Shown here: piece after piece, positions 22,513-30,753 of the stretch
Numbering within the stretch: position 1 is the stretch's first letter
Layout of the letters: each line of letters begins with the position of its first letter
Program-made: the position numbers and the translations under genes
The notes under the pieces: model-generated
The model's input: only the letters and a program-made list of their open reading frames with translations
Databases searched by the model: none
Told to the model about the DNA's origin: nothing
Origin: Gemmatimonadota bacterium
GTDB lineage: Bacteria; Gemmatimonadota; Gemmatimonadetes; Longimicrobiales; Gaopeijiaceae
Assembly (NCBI GenBank): GCA_028874985.1
Contig: JAPPGI010000213.1
Coordinates: forward strand, 1 to 32,544
Direction: 5' to 3'
Length of the DNA: 32,544 nt

Positions 22513-24864
22513 TGCGGCCCGGGCATGGTCGCGCATCTCCCTTGCGTCGTCCGGGTCGGTAACGCCGAGCGCGGCCAGCGCCTCCGGGCCCGCTGACAGG
22601 CCCTCTACAAGCGCGACCAGCCCCGGGTCGTCGATGACGGCAGCAAGAAGGATCGCGTTCCTCACGATCCAGAAACGATGATGCGGTCTCGCCGTAGCGA
22701 ACCCTCCCATGGCCGAGCCGTCGAGATACCCCCGCGCCCGGGCGACGATCTCTTCCACGAGTTCGTCGGGAATGTCGCGGGTCAGATCGTTGCCCATGAG
22801 AAGAACTGCCAGGTCGTAGAGCCCCGCGCTGACCCGTCGCGGCGGTGCGCCGGGCTCGGCAATGACTGCGAGGATCTCGCGGGCGATCGCGATGAGGGTC
22901 TCGCGCGCAACCTCGACCGAGGCGCTCCCCACCATGTGGGTGTTGCAGGTGAAACCCCAGCCGCTGCGTGCGAGCGCCGGGATGCTCCGGGGGTCCTCCA
23001 GCCCGCCGACGGCATAGACGAGGTTTGACCGGAGCGCGACAACAGGCGAAGTGGACCAGGACCCTTCATCGACCGGGACGCCGTTGAGGTGCTCCAGCGC
23101 GGCGATCATGGCGAGGCGGAGGTCTTCGCCTGCGTCCCCCCGGAGGCGGCGGGCGAACTGGACCGCGTGTACCTGCTCCGGGCCGTACGCGCCCGCGGGA
23201 ATCGCGCGGATTGCCGCCAGCGCGGTGGCGGAGTCGTAGCTCCTGCGGAGACCCTCCTCCAGCTGCGACAGCACGAAGTACCACTCGTGTTCGTTCACGG
23301 CCACCCGGGCGTGTTCCCAGGCCTTGACCATGGCCGACCGAAGTGCCTCCGACACGAGGTCCGGATCGATCAGGGAGGCGAGCTGCGCGGCGTCGATCTG
23401 GGAAACGGTTGGCCTGGCGCGGAGCGGGACGGTCATCAGCTCGGCCGCGATCTCGTCCTCTGACATCGCAGGCGGTGTCCAGCCGACCTTCGGGCGCAGG
23501 ATCGAGAAGAGCGTATTGGCGCCCCTGGGCGAGACGCCGGCCCGAACCATCTCCGCCGGGTCGGCCGCGAAGGCGTGCACCCTGCGCAGTGAAGCCGAGT
23601 CGCCGAGCGCGACCGCAAGATCGATCGCGGTGCCGAGTACGCTGCCCCAGGGATCGGTGATCCGCCTGGCGCGCAGGGTCTCCCCGGTCAGGAAGCCCTC
23701 CAGGGCCGCGGCGACGGCTTCTCGGGTCTCGGCCGCAAGATCGTGCTTCCTTGCGATCCAACGCAGATCCGAGAGGAGCGCGGCGATCCGGTCGCGACCG
23801 GCGGCGGTGTCGGCGATGGCGGCCAGGACGGTCGGTACCGCGGCCTCGCCGAAGGGCTCCAGTGACAATCCGTCAACGGGCGCACGCACCAGCAGGTCCA
23901 AAGTGGCCGGATCTCCCATGTCGCGCACGGCCCAGGCCAATGTTCGATGCAGGTAGAAATGTCCGGCCGGTCTCCCGCGCTCCACTGCCCGCAGCGAATC
24001 CAGGCCGGCCCGGTGCCCGATGACCTCGAGCCGGTTGCGTTCCCGCACGCGTCGGTTCTCGACTTCGTTCACGTACGCCAGCGCTTCGAGCAGCGCCGTG
24101 CGCAGCCCCGGATCCGTAACCCCCGTGGAATCCGTTCCGGCGGTGGGGCGCCGCCAGTAGCGGCCGTGGAATGGAAGCCGGCCGAAAACGACGACATGAA
24201 CCGCGGCCGCCTGCTCCGGACGTTCGGTCCCGGTGGTGATGGAGCGAATGAACTGCGCAAGCTTGTCCGCGGAATGCTGATTCGCCCACGCGGCCGCCAC
24301 CTCGTCGCGGACACCGTGCATCGGGTAGTGGTCCCCCCAGACCGATGTGAAGGCTTCGGCCATGGCCGCCCGCAAGTCCTCTCCGGCCTCACCCGCGTCG
24401 AGCCGGTTGGCCAGGCGTGCCGCCACCCTCTGCCGGGCCGTGGGAGACCCCGTCGCGGACGGAATCTCACGCATCGCGGCCGTGAGGTCCGCCTGCGACC
24501 AGACCGCGCCGAGCGCCTCTTCCAGCATGGCTCCCAGCCTCATCAGTACGCTGTCTTCGACCTGGATTGCCTCGGCTCCGATCGACAGCGCCAGGGCCCG
24601 CGTCATGGCTTCTCGCAACTCCTCGCCAAGCTGCTCCGGCGGGATCCGGGCCGCCGCGGCCACCGCCGCGGCCGGCCCCACCGCCTCCTCACCCGCCCGT
24701 ATGGTGCGGATCACGGCCGCAAGCGAATCCTGGGCTGGCGCCCGGTAAGCTCGTTCCTTCGGCGGCCCTTCGGGCGTCCGGCCCTGCGGCGCACTTCCAC
24801 ACGCCCCGTTGGCCGCCAGGATCGCTGCCGCGACCGGGCCCCGAACCCTCGTGAAGCACCTCAT
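22474..24864 (-). CDS. Large exported repeat protein, unknown function
   Basis: A 796-residue protein with an N-terminal signal (VAAAILAANGAC, Cys22 possibly lipidated though the lipobox is poor) and an all-helical body. Recurrent motifs of the type GEDLRxAMxxALE appear near residues 79-91 (GEELREAMTRAL), 159-171 (GEDLRAAMAEAF), ~516-528 (SEALRSAMVKAW) and ~590-602 (GEDLRLAMIAAL), suggesting a HEAT/TPR-like solenoid with four related units. No catalytic motif is recognised. It ends ERPILAPGDC, and a second copy of this tail lies 610 bases further on, so a paralogue once stood next to it. ATG at 24864 has GGGGGA about five bases upstream. It is divergent from the SirB1-like gene. Role unknown; protein binding at the cell surface or periplasm is a guess from the fold. 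Confidence 0.7.
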   Translation of the reverse strand: MRCFTRVRGPVAAAILAANGACGSAPQGRTPEGPPKERAYRAPAQDSLAAVIRTIRAGEEAVGPAAAVAAAARIPPEQLGEELREAMTRALALSIGAEAIQVEDSVLMRLGAMLEEALGAVWSQADLTAAMREIPSATGSPTARQRVAARLANRLDAGEAGEDLRAAMAEAFTSVWGDHYPMHGVRDEVAAAWANQHSADKLAQFIRSITTGTERPEQAAAVHVVVFGRLPFHGRYWRRPTAGTDSTGVTDPGLRTALLEALAYVNEVENRRVRERNRLEVIGHRAGLDSLRAVERGRPAGHFYLHRTLAWAVRDMGDPATLDLLVRAPVDGLSLEPFGEAAVPTVLAAIADTAAGRDRIAALLSDLRWIARKHDLAAETREAVAAALEGFLTGETLRARRITDPWGSVLGTAIDLAVALGDSASLRRVHAFAADPAEMVRAGVSPRGANTLFSILRPKVGWTPPAMSEDEIAAELMTVPLRARPTVSQIDAAQLASLIDPDLVSEALRSAMVKAWEHARVAVNEHEWYFVLSQLEEGLRRSYDSATALAAIRAIPAGAYGPEQVHAVQFARRLRGDAGEDLRLAMIAALEHLNGVPVDEGSWSTSPVVALRSNLVYAVGGLEDPRSIPALARSGWGFTCNTHMVGSASVEVARETLIAIAREILAVIAEPGAPPRRVSAGLYDLAVLLMGNDLTRDIPDELVEEIVARARGYLDGSAMGGFATARPHHRFWIVRNAILLAAVIDDPGLVALVEGLSAGPEALAALGVTDPDDAREMRDHARAALGERPILAPGDC

Positions 24865-24983
24865 GTCGTCCCCCGCGTTCGCACCCGAAAGATGCCCGTG
24901 TCACCGTTCCGGGTGTACGTTATCGGCATGACGAAGGCACCGACAAGGACCGGGGACGATACCGTGAACACCGGCTTCGCCAG

Positions 24984-25835
24984 ATGAGCGCGCCCGCCTG
25001 GTCGACGCGCCGGGAGTTCAGCCGCGAGGTGGAACGGCCGGACGAGGAGATGAACCTCGCCCGGGCCGCTCTCCTGGTGGCGCGGGAGGAGTACGTGCAG
25101 TTGCCGGTCGACCGATACCTCCTGCGCCTGGACCTGCACGCTGAGGAGACCCGGGACCGCCTCGGCTCCGAGAGCGTCCCGCCGGTGGTGCTGGCCGAGG
25201 CGATCCGGCATCTCTTCGTGGTGCGCAAGCTGCGCGGAAACCGGGAGCGGTACCACGACCCGCGCAACTCCTTTCTGAACGACGTGCTCGACCGCGGGCT
25301 GGGCATTCCCCTGACGCTCGGGATCGTGCTGCTCGAGGTGGGGTGGCGGCTGGGGCTGCCCGTGGAGGGGGTGAACTTTCCCGGCCACTTCCTGGTGCGC
25401 TACCGGGGCGAAGCGAAACAGTTTCTGATCGATCCCTTCCACGGGGGGATGATGCGCACCCGCAAGGAGGTGGGGCAGATCCTGGCCCGGCAGCAGCGGA
25501 CACCGGTCCCGCTCGACGACCGGCTCCTCAGGACGGCCACCAAACGGGACATGATCGTGCGCCTGCTCCTCAACCTGAAGGGCATCTGCCACCGCTGCGG
25601 TGACGACGCGCGGGCGCTGGCCGCGGTCGAGCGGATACTGGTCGTGTCTCCCACCGCGCGCCGGCAGATCCGCGACCGGGGCTTCCTCCTGGCCCGCCTG
25701 GGGCGGGACGACGAGGCGGTGGCCCAGCTCGAGACCTACTTGGCCTTCGCGCCCAACGCGGGCGATGTCGAGCGCGTCGAGGCGCTGGTCCGCGACCTCA
25801 AGGCCGGGGGCCGTCCGCTACCGGGATCTTCCTGA
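24984..25835 (+). CDS. SirB1-family transglutaminase-like/TPR protein
   Basis: A 283-residue protein. The central part (~70-180) has SirB1-family features: YHDPRNSFLNDVLDRGLGIP (~91-110), LTLGIVLLEVGWRLG, VEGVNFPGHFLVR and FLIDPFHGG. The C-terminal ~80 residues look like two TPR-type helical pairs (RALAAVERILVVSPTARRQI, then FLLARLGRDDEAVAQLETYL). In the family the transglutaminase-like fold often lacks a full catalytic triad, and the cellular role is unclear. ATG at 24984 lacks a clear Shine-Dalgarno. It ends 12 bases before the YgfZ-like gene, so they are probably co-transcribed. Confidence 0.82.
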   Translation: MSAPAWSTRREFSREVERPDEEMNLARAALLVAREEYVQLPVDRYLLRLDLHAEETRDRLGSESVPPVVLAEAIRHLFVVRKLRGNRERYHDPRNSFLNDVLDRGLGIPLTLGIVLLEVGWRLGLPVEGVNFPGHFLVRYRGEAKQFLIDPFHGGMMRTRKEVGQILARQQRTPVPLDDRLLRTATKRDMIVRLLLNLKGICHRCGDDARALAAVERILVVSPTARRQIRDRGFLLARLGRDDEAVAQLETYLAFAPNAGDVERVEALVRDLKAGGRPLPGSS

Positions 25836-25847
25836 GCGATCCGGCCG

Positions 25848-26921
25848 ATGGGCGACCTGTTCGAGCTTCTCCGCGCGAGGGGCGCGATCTTCGCGGGGCG
25901 GGAGGGAAACCGGACGCCGCGCCACTTCGGCGACCCGCGGGCCGAGTACCACGCGGCGACGGACTCGTGCGGGGTCGTTCACCGTGCGGACCGGCGGCTT
26001 CTGCGCGTTCACGGCCGTGCGCCCCGGCAGATGCTGCACGGGATCCTCACGAACCGGATTCCGGAGCCGCCGGCGGAGGTGGGCGCCGCGCTCGCGGGTG
26101 AGGCGGTCTACGGCGCGATCCTCACGCCTAAGGGCCGGATGGTGACCGATCTGGTGACCCTCTGGTTGGGGGCTGGCGAGGGGGAGGGGCTGGGGCTGGA
26201 TGTCGCCACGGGCGGGCACGAGGCCGTGCTGGAGCACTTCAAACGCTTCCTCCCCCCGCGTTTCGCCCGGGTCGACGATCTGTGCGATCGAACGGGGCTG
26301 CTCACGGTGCTGGGTCCGGGGGCGGACTCGGTGGTCGAGGGCGCGTTCGGGCAGGCTCCGGCGGCGGGATACGCGCTGCTCGGGGGCGGGCCGGCAGGCG
26401 ACGGCGTGTTGTTGGCTCGCGGGGTGGAGCAGGTGCCTTCGTGGAACGTCTGGGCTCCGTTGGGGCGGATGGCCGACTGCTGGCGCCGGTTGGAAGAGGC
26501 AGGGGCGGCGCCGGTTGGGCAGGGGGTCTGGGAAACGGTGCGCATCGAGGGGGGCCTGCCTGCGTTCGGGACCGACATGGACGAGACGACGATTCCGGTG
26601 GAGGCGGGCCTGTTGGACCGGGCCTTCGACCACGACAAGGGCTGCTACACCGGGCAGGAGGTGATCGTGAGGATCCGGCACCGCGGACGGGTCAACTGGC
26701 ACCTGCGGGCGCTGCGTTTCGGAGACGCCGCGCCGGTGCCGGGCGACAAGCTCTTCGAGGCCGGCGGCACCAGGGCGAGGGGCCGGGTGACTTCCGTTGC
26801 GCAGTCGCCGCGGTTCGGTCAGACGGTCGGGCTGGGGTACGTGCGGCGCGAGGTGGAGCCGCCGGCGGAGCTGCGGCTGGGGAGCGGGGCGGGCCCGGAG
26901 GTCGGAGTCGAGAGGTGCTGA
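25848..26921 (+). CDS. ygfZ: YgfZ/GcvT-domain folate-binding Fe-S repair protein
   Basis: A 357-residue GcvT-fold protein with the YgfZ signature KGCYTGQEVIVRIRHRG (~264-280), including the conserved cysteine. Upstream parts match the tetrahydrofolate-binding barrel (LLRVHGRAPRQMLHGILTN, then AILTPKGRMVTDLV). YgfZ (IBA57 family) uses folate to help maintain a subset of 4Fe-4S enzymes. An aconitase-type Fe-S enzyme is also encoded in this window, although 12 kb away. Glycine cleavage T-protein is the alternative, but the KGCYTGQE motif and the absence of gcvH/gcvP favour YgfZ. The 180 bases after its stop hold no gene until the RHH antitoxin. Confidence 0.88.
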   Translation: MGDLFELLRARGAIFAGREGNRTPRHFGDPRAEYHAATDSCGVVHRADRRLLRVHGRAPRQMLHGILTNRIPEPPAEVGAALAGEAVYGAILTPKGRMVTDLVTLWLGAGEGEGLGLDVATGGHEAVLEHFKRFLPPRFARVDDLCDRTGLLTVLGPGADSVVEGAFGQAPAAGYALLGGGPAGDGVLLARGVEQVPSWNVWAPLGRMADCWRRLEEAGAAPVGQGVWETVRIEGGLPAFGTDMDETTIPVEAGLLDRAFDHDKGCYTGQEVIVRIRHRGRVNWHLRALRFGDAAPVPGDKLFEAGGTRARGRVTSVAQSPRFGQTVGLGYVRREVEPPAELRLGSGAGPEVGVERC

Positions 26922-27018
26922 GCCCCGCCGGTTGCGGGGGACGGATGTGGCCTCCCGGTCCGGCGGCCGCGGTCGGGGCGGCGTCGTGGCCTTCAGTCGG
27001 CCTACGTGCATCGAACCG

Positions 27019-27089
27019 TTGACTCCGGGACTTGTCTGAATGACATTGGAGTGGATCGGATGCAAGTGAATGTAACCAATGCGATGTCA
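27019..27089 (+). promoter_or_regulatory. Promoter and inverted repeats before the RHH/RelE module
   Basis: TTGACT (27019-27024) with GACATT (27042-27047) 17 bases later is a plausible promoter. TGACATTGG (27041-27049), overlapping the -10, is mirrored downstream by CCAATG (27076-27081) and ATGTCA (27084-27089). Inverted half-sites around the start region are what a ribbon-helix-helix autorepressor would use. Confidence 0.4.
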
Positions 27090-27103
27090 GGCTGAGGTCC
27101 TTG

Positions 27104-27328
27104 ATGATGAACCAGATCACCGCCCGAGTCCCCCGTGAACTCATCCAGGCAATCGACGCGGCGGCAACGCAACTGAACCGCAGCCGGGCGGCCGTGGTGC
27201 GCCAGGCGCTGGAGCGGTACGTGGAGGACTTCGACAATCTCGCGGTCACCCTGGAGCGGCTTCGCGATCCCTGCGACCCCGTTCTCGACTGGCACGAGAT
27301 TCGGCGTGAGCTACTCGATTCGGATTAA
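27104..27328 (+). CDS. Ribbon-helix-helix antitoxin
   Basis: A 74-residue CopG/RHH-type protein. The beta strand ITARVPRELIQAIDAAATQL and helix AAVVRQALERYVEDF form the DNA-binding fold. The C-terminal part (LRDPCDPVLDWHEIRRELLD) would wrap the toxin. Three consecutive possible starts exist (TTG 27101, ATG 27104, ATG 27107). GAGG at 27094-27097 suits the ATGs. The stop lies 23 bases inside the toxin frame, so the pair is translationally linked. Confidence 0.85.
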   Translation: MMNQITARVPRELIQAIDAAATQLNRSRAAVVRQALERYVEDFDNLAVTLERLRDPCDPVLDWHEIRRELLDSD

Positions 27329-27560
27329 GCGGAGCGCGGTCACGGAGCTGGCGCGGATCGCCAAACGCGACCGTATCCGGATCGTACATGCCATCGACCG
27401 CCTTGGAGAGGAACCCCTGGCGGGCGGTGTCCTGAAAGGGAAACTGAGGGGCTTGCGGCGGATCAGGGTCGGGCGCTACCGGGTCGTGTACGAGATTCGG
27501 GAGGATGCACTGGTAGTGCTGGTCGTACGTGTCGCACACCGGAGGAAGGCGTACCGGTAG
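27306..27560 (+). CDS. RelE-family toxin
   Basis: An 84-residue RelE/ParE-superfamily toxin. SYSIRIKRSAVTELARI (2-18), GGVLKGKLRGLRRIRVGRYR (~40-59), VVYEIREDALVVLVVRVAHR and the final RKAYR match RelE, with the basic residues and terminal tyrosine/arginine that act in ribosome-dependent mRNA cleavage. The GTG start overlaps the antitoxin gene by 23 bases. It ends four bases from the convergent helical-protein gene. A ParE-like gyrase-directed member is less likely given the RVGxYRVxY core. Confidence 0.85.
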   Translation: MSYSIRIKRSAVTELARIAKRDRIRIVHAIDRLGEEPLAGGVLKGKLRGLRRIRVGRYRVVYEIREDALVVLVVRVAHRRKAYR

Positions 27561-27564
27561 CGGA

Positions 27565-27936
27565 TCAAGCGTCGCCGCCGACCGACGCCCGCCGCCGGTA
27601 GTGCAGCATCCGGGCCGCGTACGCGAAGCCGAAGAAGTACCTGCGCAGACCTTCCGCCGAGCCGGTTGGCGCATCGGGGTCGAAGAAGAGGCGGCAGAAC
27701 TCCTCGCGGGCACGCAGAATCTCCTGGCAGCGGTGGCCGTGCCAACGGGGGTCCGAGGCGGTTAGGTCGAAGAGTTCGAGTGCCCGGTCGAGTGCGCCTT
27801 CGAAACGGGTGGTCCGTCCCTCCTGGTGAGCACGGATGGCACGCTCAACCTCGCTGCCCACGTTCCCGAGCTGCTCGACCAGTTCGAGCCGCGCCCACGC
27901 GCCGTCGGCCGCCCGCCTGTGAATCGTGCGCTCCAT
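27565..27936 (-). CDS. Small helical protein paired with DUF5674
   Basis: A 123-residue, largely helical, charged protein with no signal. Motif-like segments are LVEQLGNVGSEVERAIRAHQ (~19-38), FEGALDRALELFDLT (~45-59), DPRWHGHRCQEILRAREEFC (~62-81) and YFFGFAYAARM near the C-terminus. I recognise the pattern as a conserved partner found next to DUF5674 genes in other genomes (from memory, not searched). It lies seven bases after the DUF5674 stop and is surely co-expressed with it. Function unknown. The two-gene arrangement, the size and the TA neighbours allow a toxin-antitoxin or small defence role, but no nuclease or kinase motif is visible. Confidence 0.7.
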   Translation of the reverse strand: MERTIHRRAADGAWARLELVEQLGNVGSEVERAIRAHQEGRTTRFEGALDRALELFDLTASDPRWHGHRCQEILRAREEFCRLFFDPDAPTGSAEGLRRYFFGFAYAARMLHYRRRASVGGDA

Positions 27937-27943
27937 GACGGGC

Positions 27944-28282
27944 CTACGCGTCGGTGATCAGGGACGCCACGACCCGCCGGATCCGGGCACGCATGCGCTC
28001 GTCGTCAACCCCGCGAGACCGGTTCCCGTCACGCGGCCGAATGTTGATCATGGAGTCGAACTCGATCCAGTCCCGGCCCTTTTCGTCCGGGTGGAGATTG
28101 ATTCCCCAGAGGTCCCGCTGCCTGGAACCACCGGCCAGGAGAAGGGCCTCATCGTCCGCGTGCAGGTCTCCGCCGACGGCCATCACGCCGCGTGACAGGT
28201 CGACCACGGCCTTGATCCAGTCACCGAACTGGTTCTCCGCCATCCGGGCGAGGTCCGCGCGGGAGACGGGCCGCGAGACCAC
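27944..28282 (-). CDS. DUF5674 family protein
   Basis: A 112-residue protein with the DUF5674 pattern: PVSRADLARMAENQFGDWIK (~5-24), AVVDLSRGVMAVGGDLHADD, EALLLAGGSRQRDLWGIN and IEFDSMINIRPRDGNRSRGV, ending RIRRVVASLI. The last motif (WIEFDSMINIRP...GNRSR) is strongly conserved in the family as I know it, but no biochemical role is established. GTG at 28282 aligns best with family starts; TTG at 28297 would add five residues. First gene of the pair with the helical protein. Confidence 0.75.
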   Translation of the reverse strand: MVSRPVSRADLARMAENQFGDWIKAVVDLSRGVMAVGGDLHADDEALLLAGGSRQRDLWGINLHPDEKGRDWIEFDSMINIRPRDGNRSRGVDDERMRARIRRVVASLITDA

Positions 28283-28297
28283 CCGTCCGGTGTTCAA

Positions 28298-28665
28298 GTT
28301 GCCGTTTCCCGGGAGGCGGCCGCCACCGGGCTACCTCGCGCCCGCGGCCACCGGAAGCGCGGTCGCACCGGCATGCTCGCAGCAACGAGAATCGACTGCG
28401 GACCAATGGTCCTGTTCATGGGCGACGGCCTCCCGTTGTTGCAACCTCACAGGTAGTCTCTTCCCGCGGAGGATCCCGGGGTCCTCGTACGATAGCTCCT
28501 GCCGGTCCCTGACAGCACCCCTGACAGCAGTGCGCCCGTTCCGATGCCGGTGGGCCGCCGGCGGGCCTGCCCGGGCGCGGACAGCTTGCAGTTTGAGGAG
28601 CGCCGGAGGAAGTTGGGACATTCCCGAACCTTCTCGACCGCACGACGCGCACACCCCGGAACAAG
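28298..28665. other. Intergenic region with short palindrome and tandem repeat
   Basis: About 370 bases between the divergent DUF5674 cassette and the peptidase gene. I see no gene. A 13-base palindrome, GGACCA-A-TGGTCC (28400-28412), lies 118 bases before the DUF5674 start and could be an operator. CCCTGACAGCA occurs twice in tandem (28507-28517, 28519-28529). Confidence 0.5.
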
Positions 28666-30747
28666 ATGCCCAGGTCCAGTCGCCCAAGCCCTCCGAGCCC
28701 CACCCTCCCCGTCCCCACAACCACACGCGCGACGAGCACGTTCGCCACCGCCCTCCTCCTCACCCTCGCCGCCGCCACCCCCGCCCACCCGCAGTCGCGC
28801 TTCGAGCCCATGGACGTCTTCCAGCTCGAGTACGCCGCCGACCCGCGGATCTCGCCCGACGGCGCCCGGGTCGTCTACGTGCGCACCTCGATGGACATCA
28901 TGAAGGACCGGAAGCGCTCGGAGCTGTGGATCGTGGGCGCCGACGGCACCGGGCACCGCCGCCTCGCCTACGGGAGCTCTCCCCGCTGGTCCCCCGACGG
29001 CACGCGCCTCGCGTACACCTCCGGCGGCCAGATCCACCTGCGCTGGATGGACACCGGCGAGACCGCGACGCTCACCCAGCTGACCGAGTCGCCCGGCGGG
29101 CTCGGCTGGTCCCCGGACGGACGCCACCTCGCCTTCAACATGCTCGTGCCGCATCCGCCGCCCCGCCTGGCCCCGCCGCCCAGGCCCCCCGCGGGCGCCG
29201 AGTGGGCGCCGCCGCCGATCATGGAGGACCGCTTCAGGAACCGCCGGGACGGGGTCGGGTACCTCGACTTCGGGTACGACCACATCTTCGTCGTGCCCGT
29301 CGAGGGCGGGACGCCGCGGCAGATCACCTCGGGCGACTTCCAGCACTCCAGCGCGGCGGCTTGGACGCCCGGCGGCAACCACCTCGTCTTCTCGGCGAAC
29401 CGCAACGAGGGCCGGGAGCACGACCACCGGAACTCGGAGCTGTACATCGTGTCGTTGCCGACCGGTGAGATCCGCGCGCTGACCGACCGGCCCGGCCCCG
29501 ATCACAGCCCGGAGGTTTCGCCGGACGGGCGCCACATCGCCTTCGTCGGGTACGAGGACCGCACGCGCACCTACCAGGTCAGCCGGCTTCAAGTCATCAA
29601 CCTGGACGGAACCGGCCACCGCGTCGTCACCGGCGCCCTCGACCGCAGCGTCTCGAGTCCCGTATGGGCGGCGGATGGAAGCGGCATCTACTTCAGGTAC
29701 GACGACCGGGGGAACTCGAAGGTCGCCTTCACCACCCTGGACGGCGACGTCACCGTCCTTGCCGGCGACCTGGGCGGGACCTCGTACGGGCGCCCCTACG
29801 GTGGCGGCTCCTTCTCGGTCGCGAACGACGGCACCTTCGCGCTCAACCAGACCCGCCCCGACATGCCGGGCGAGGTCGCGGTGGGGAGGCGAGGCGGCGC
29901 GCGGGCCCGCACGGTCACCGCCCTCAACGAGGACCTCCTCGCCGGCAAGACACTCGGCGAAGTCGAGGAGATCTGGTGGGAGTCGTCCTTCGACGGCCGT
30001 CCCATCCACGGGTGGATCGTCAAGCCCCCGGACTTCGACCGGAACCGCCGCTACCCGTTCATCCTGGAGATCCACGGCGGGCCGATCTCCAACTACGGCG
30101 ACCGCTTCTCGGCCGAGATCCAGCTCATGGCGTCGGCGGGCTACGTCGTGCTCTACGCGAACCCGCGCGGCAGCACCGGCTACGGCGAGGAGTTCGGCGA
30201 CCTGCTCTACCACAACTACCCCGGAGAGGACTACGACGACCTCATCTCCGGGGTCGACGCGGTCATCGAGCGCGGCTACGTCGACGAGAACAACCTGTTC
30301 GTGACCGGGGGCAGCGCGGGCGGGATCATGACCGCGTGGATCGTCGGCAGGACCGACCGCTTCCGGGCCGCGGCGGCGCAGAAGCCCGTCGTCAACTGGA
30401 TCAGCAAGACGCTGGTCGCGGACAACTGGTACGGCTACTACCACAGCCGCTACGAGGGTCTGCCGTGGGAGAACCCGGAGCCGTACTGGAAGTTCTCTCC
30501 GATATCGCTGGCCGGGAACGTGACCACGCCCACTCTGTTCATCACCGGTGAGGAGGACCTGCGGACGCCGCTGTCGGAGTCGTACCAGATGTTCCACGCG
30601 CTCAAGATGCGCGGCATCGACACGGCGGTGATCCGGCTGCCGGGCGCGTGGCACGACATGAGCCGGCGGCCGAGCCAGCTGATGGCCAAGGTGGCGAATG
30701 TGCTGGCGTGGTTCGAGAAGTACCGGGTGAAACCGCCGGCGAGCTGA
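28666..30747 (+). CDS. Secreted S9-family (prolyl oligopeptidase-like) peptidase
   Basis: A 693-residue exported serine peptidase. A proline-rich start leads into a signal segment (~24-40, ending PAHPQS). A TolB/WD-type beta-propeller follows (~45-420), with repeated ISPDG, WSPDG and VSPDG blades. Then the alpha/beta-hydrolase domain (~440-690): nucleophile Ser550 in TGGSAGG, Asp631 (GEEDLRTP) and His663 (GAWHDMS). The family cleaves short peptides, releasing dipeptides or acyl-amino acids, in the periplasm. A low-complexity PHPPPRLAPPPRPPAG loop (162-177) interrupts the propeller. It lies six bases before the DUF1801 gene. Such peptidases are abundant in Gemmatimonadota. Confidence 0.92.
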   Translation: MPRSSRPSPPSPTLPVPTTTRATSTFATALLLTLAAATPAHPQSRFEPMDVFQLEYAADPRISPDGARVVYVRTSMDIMKDRKRSELWIVGADGTGHRRLAYGSSPRWSPDGTRLAYTSGGQIHLRWMDTGETATLTQLTESPGGLGWSPDGRHLAFNMLVPHPPPRLAPPPRPPAGAEWAPPPIMEDRFRNRRDGVGYLDFGYDHIFVVPVEGGTPRQITSGDFQHSSAAAWTPGGNHLVFSANRNEGREHDHRNSELYIVSLPTGEIRALTDRPGPDHSPEVSPDGRHIAFVGYEDRTRTYQVSRLQVINLDGTGHRVVTGALDRSVSSPVWAADGSGIYFRYDDRGNSKVAFTTLDGDVTVLAGDLGGTSYGRPYGGGSFSVANDGTFALNQTRPDMPGEVAVGRRGGARARTVTALNEDLLAGKTLGEVEEIWWESSFDGRPIHGWIVKPPDFDRNRRYPFILEIHGGPISNYGDRFSAEIQLMASAGYVVLYANPRGSTGYGEEFGDLLYHNYPGEDYDDLISGVDAVIERGYVDENNLFVTGGSAGGIMTAWIVGRTDRFRAAAAQKPVVNWISKTLVADNWYGYYHSRYEGLPWENPEPYWKFSPISLAGNVTTPTLFITGEEDLRTPLSESYQMFHALKMRGIDTAVIRLPGAWHDMSRRPSQLMAKVANVLAWFEKYRVKPPAS

Positions 30748-30753
30748 TTTCGG

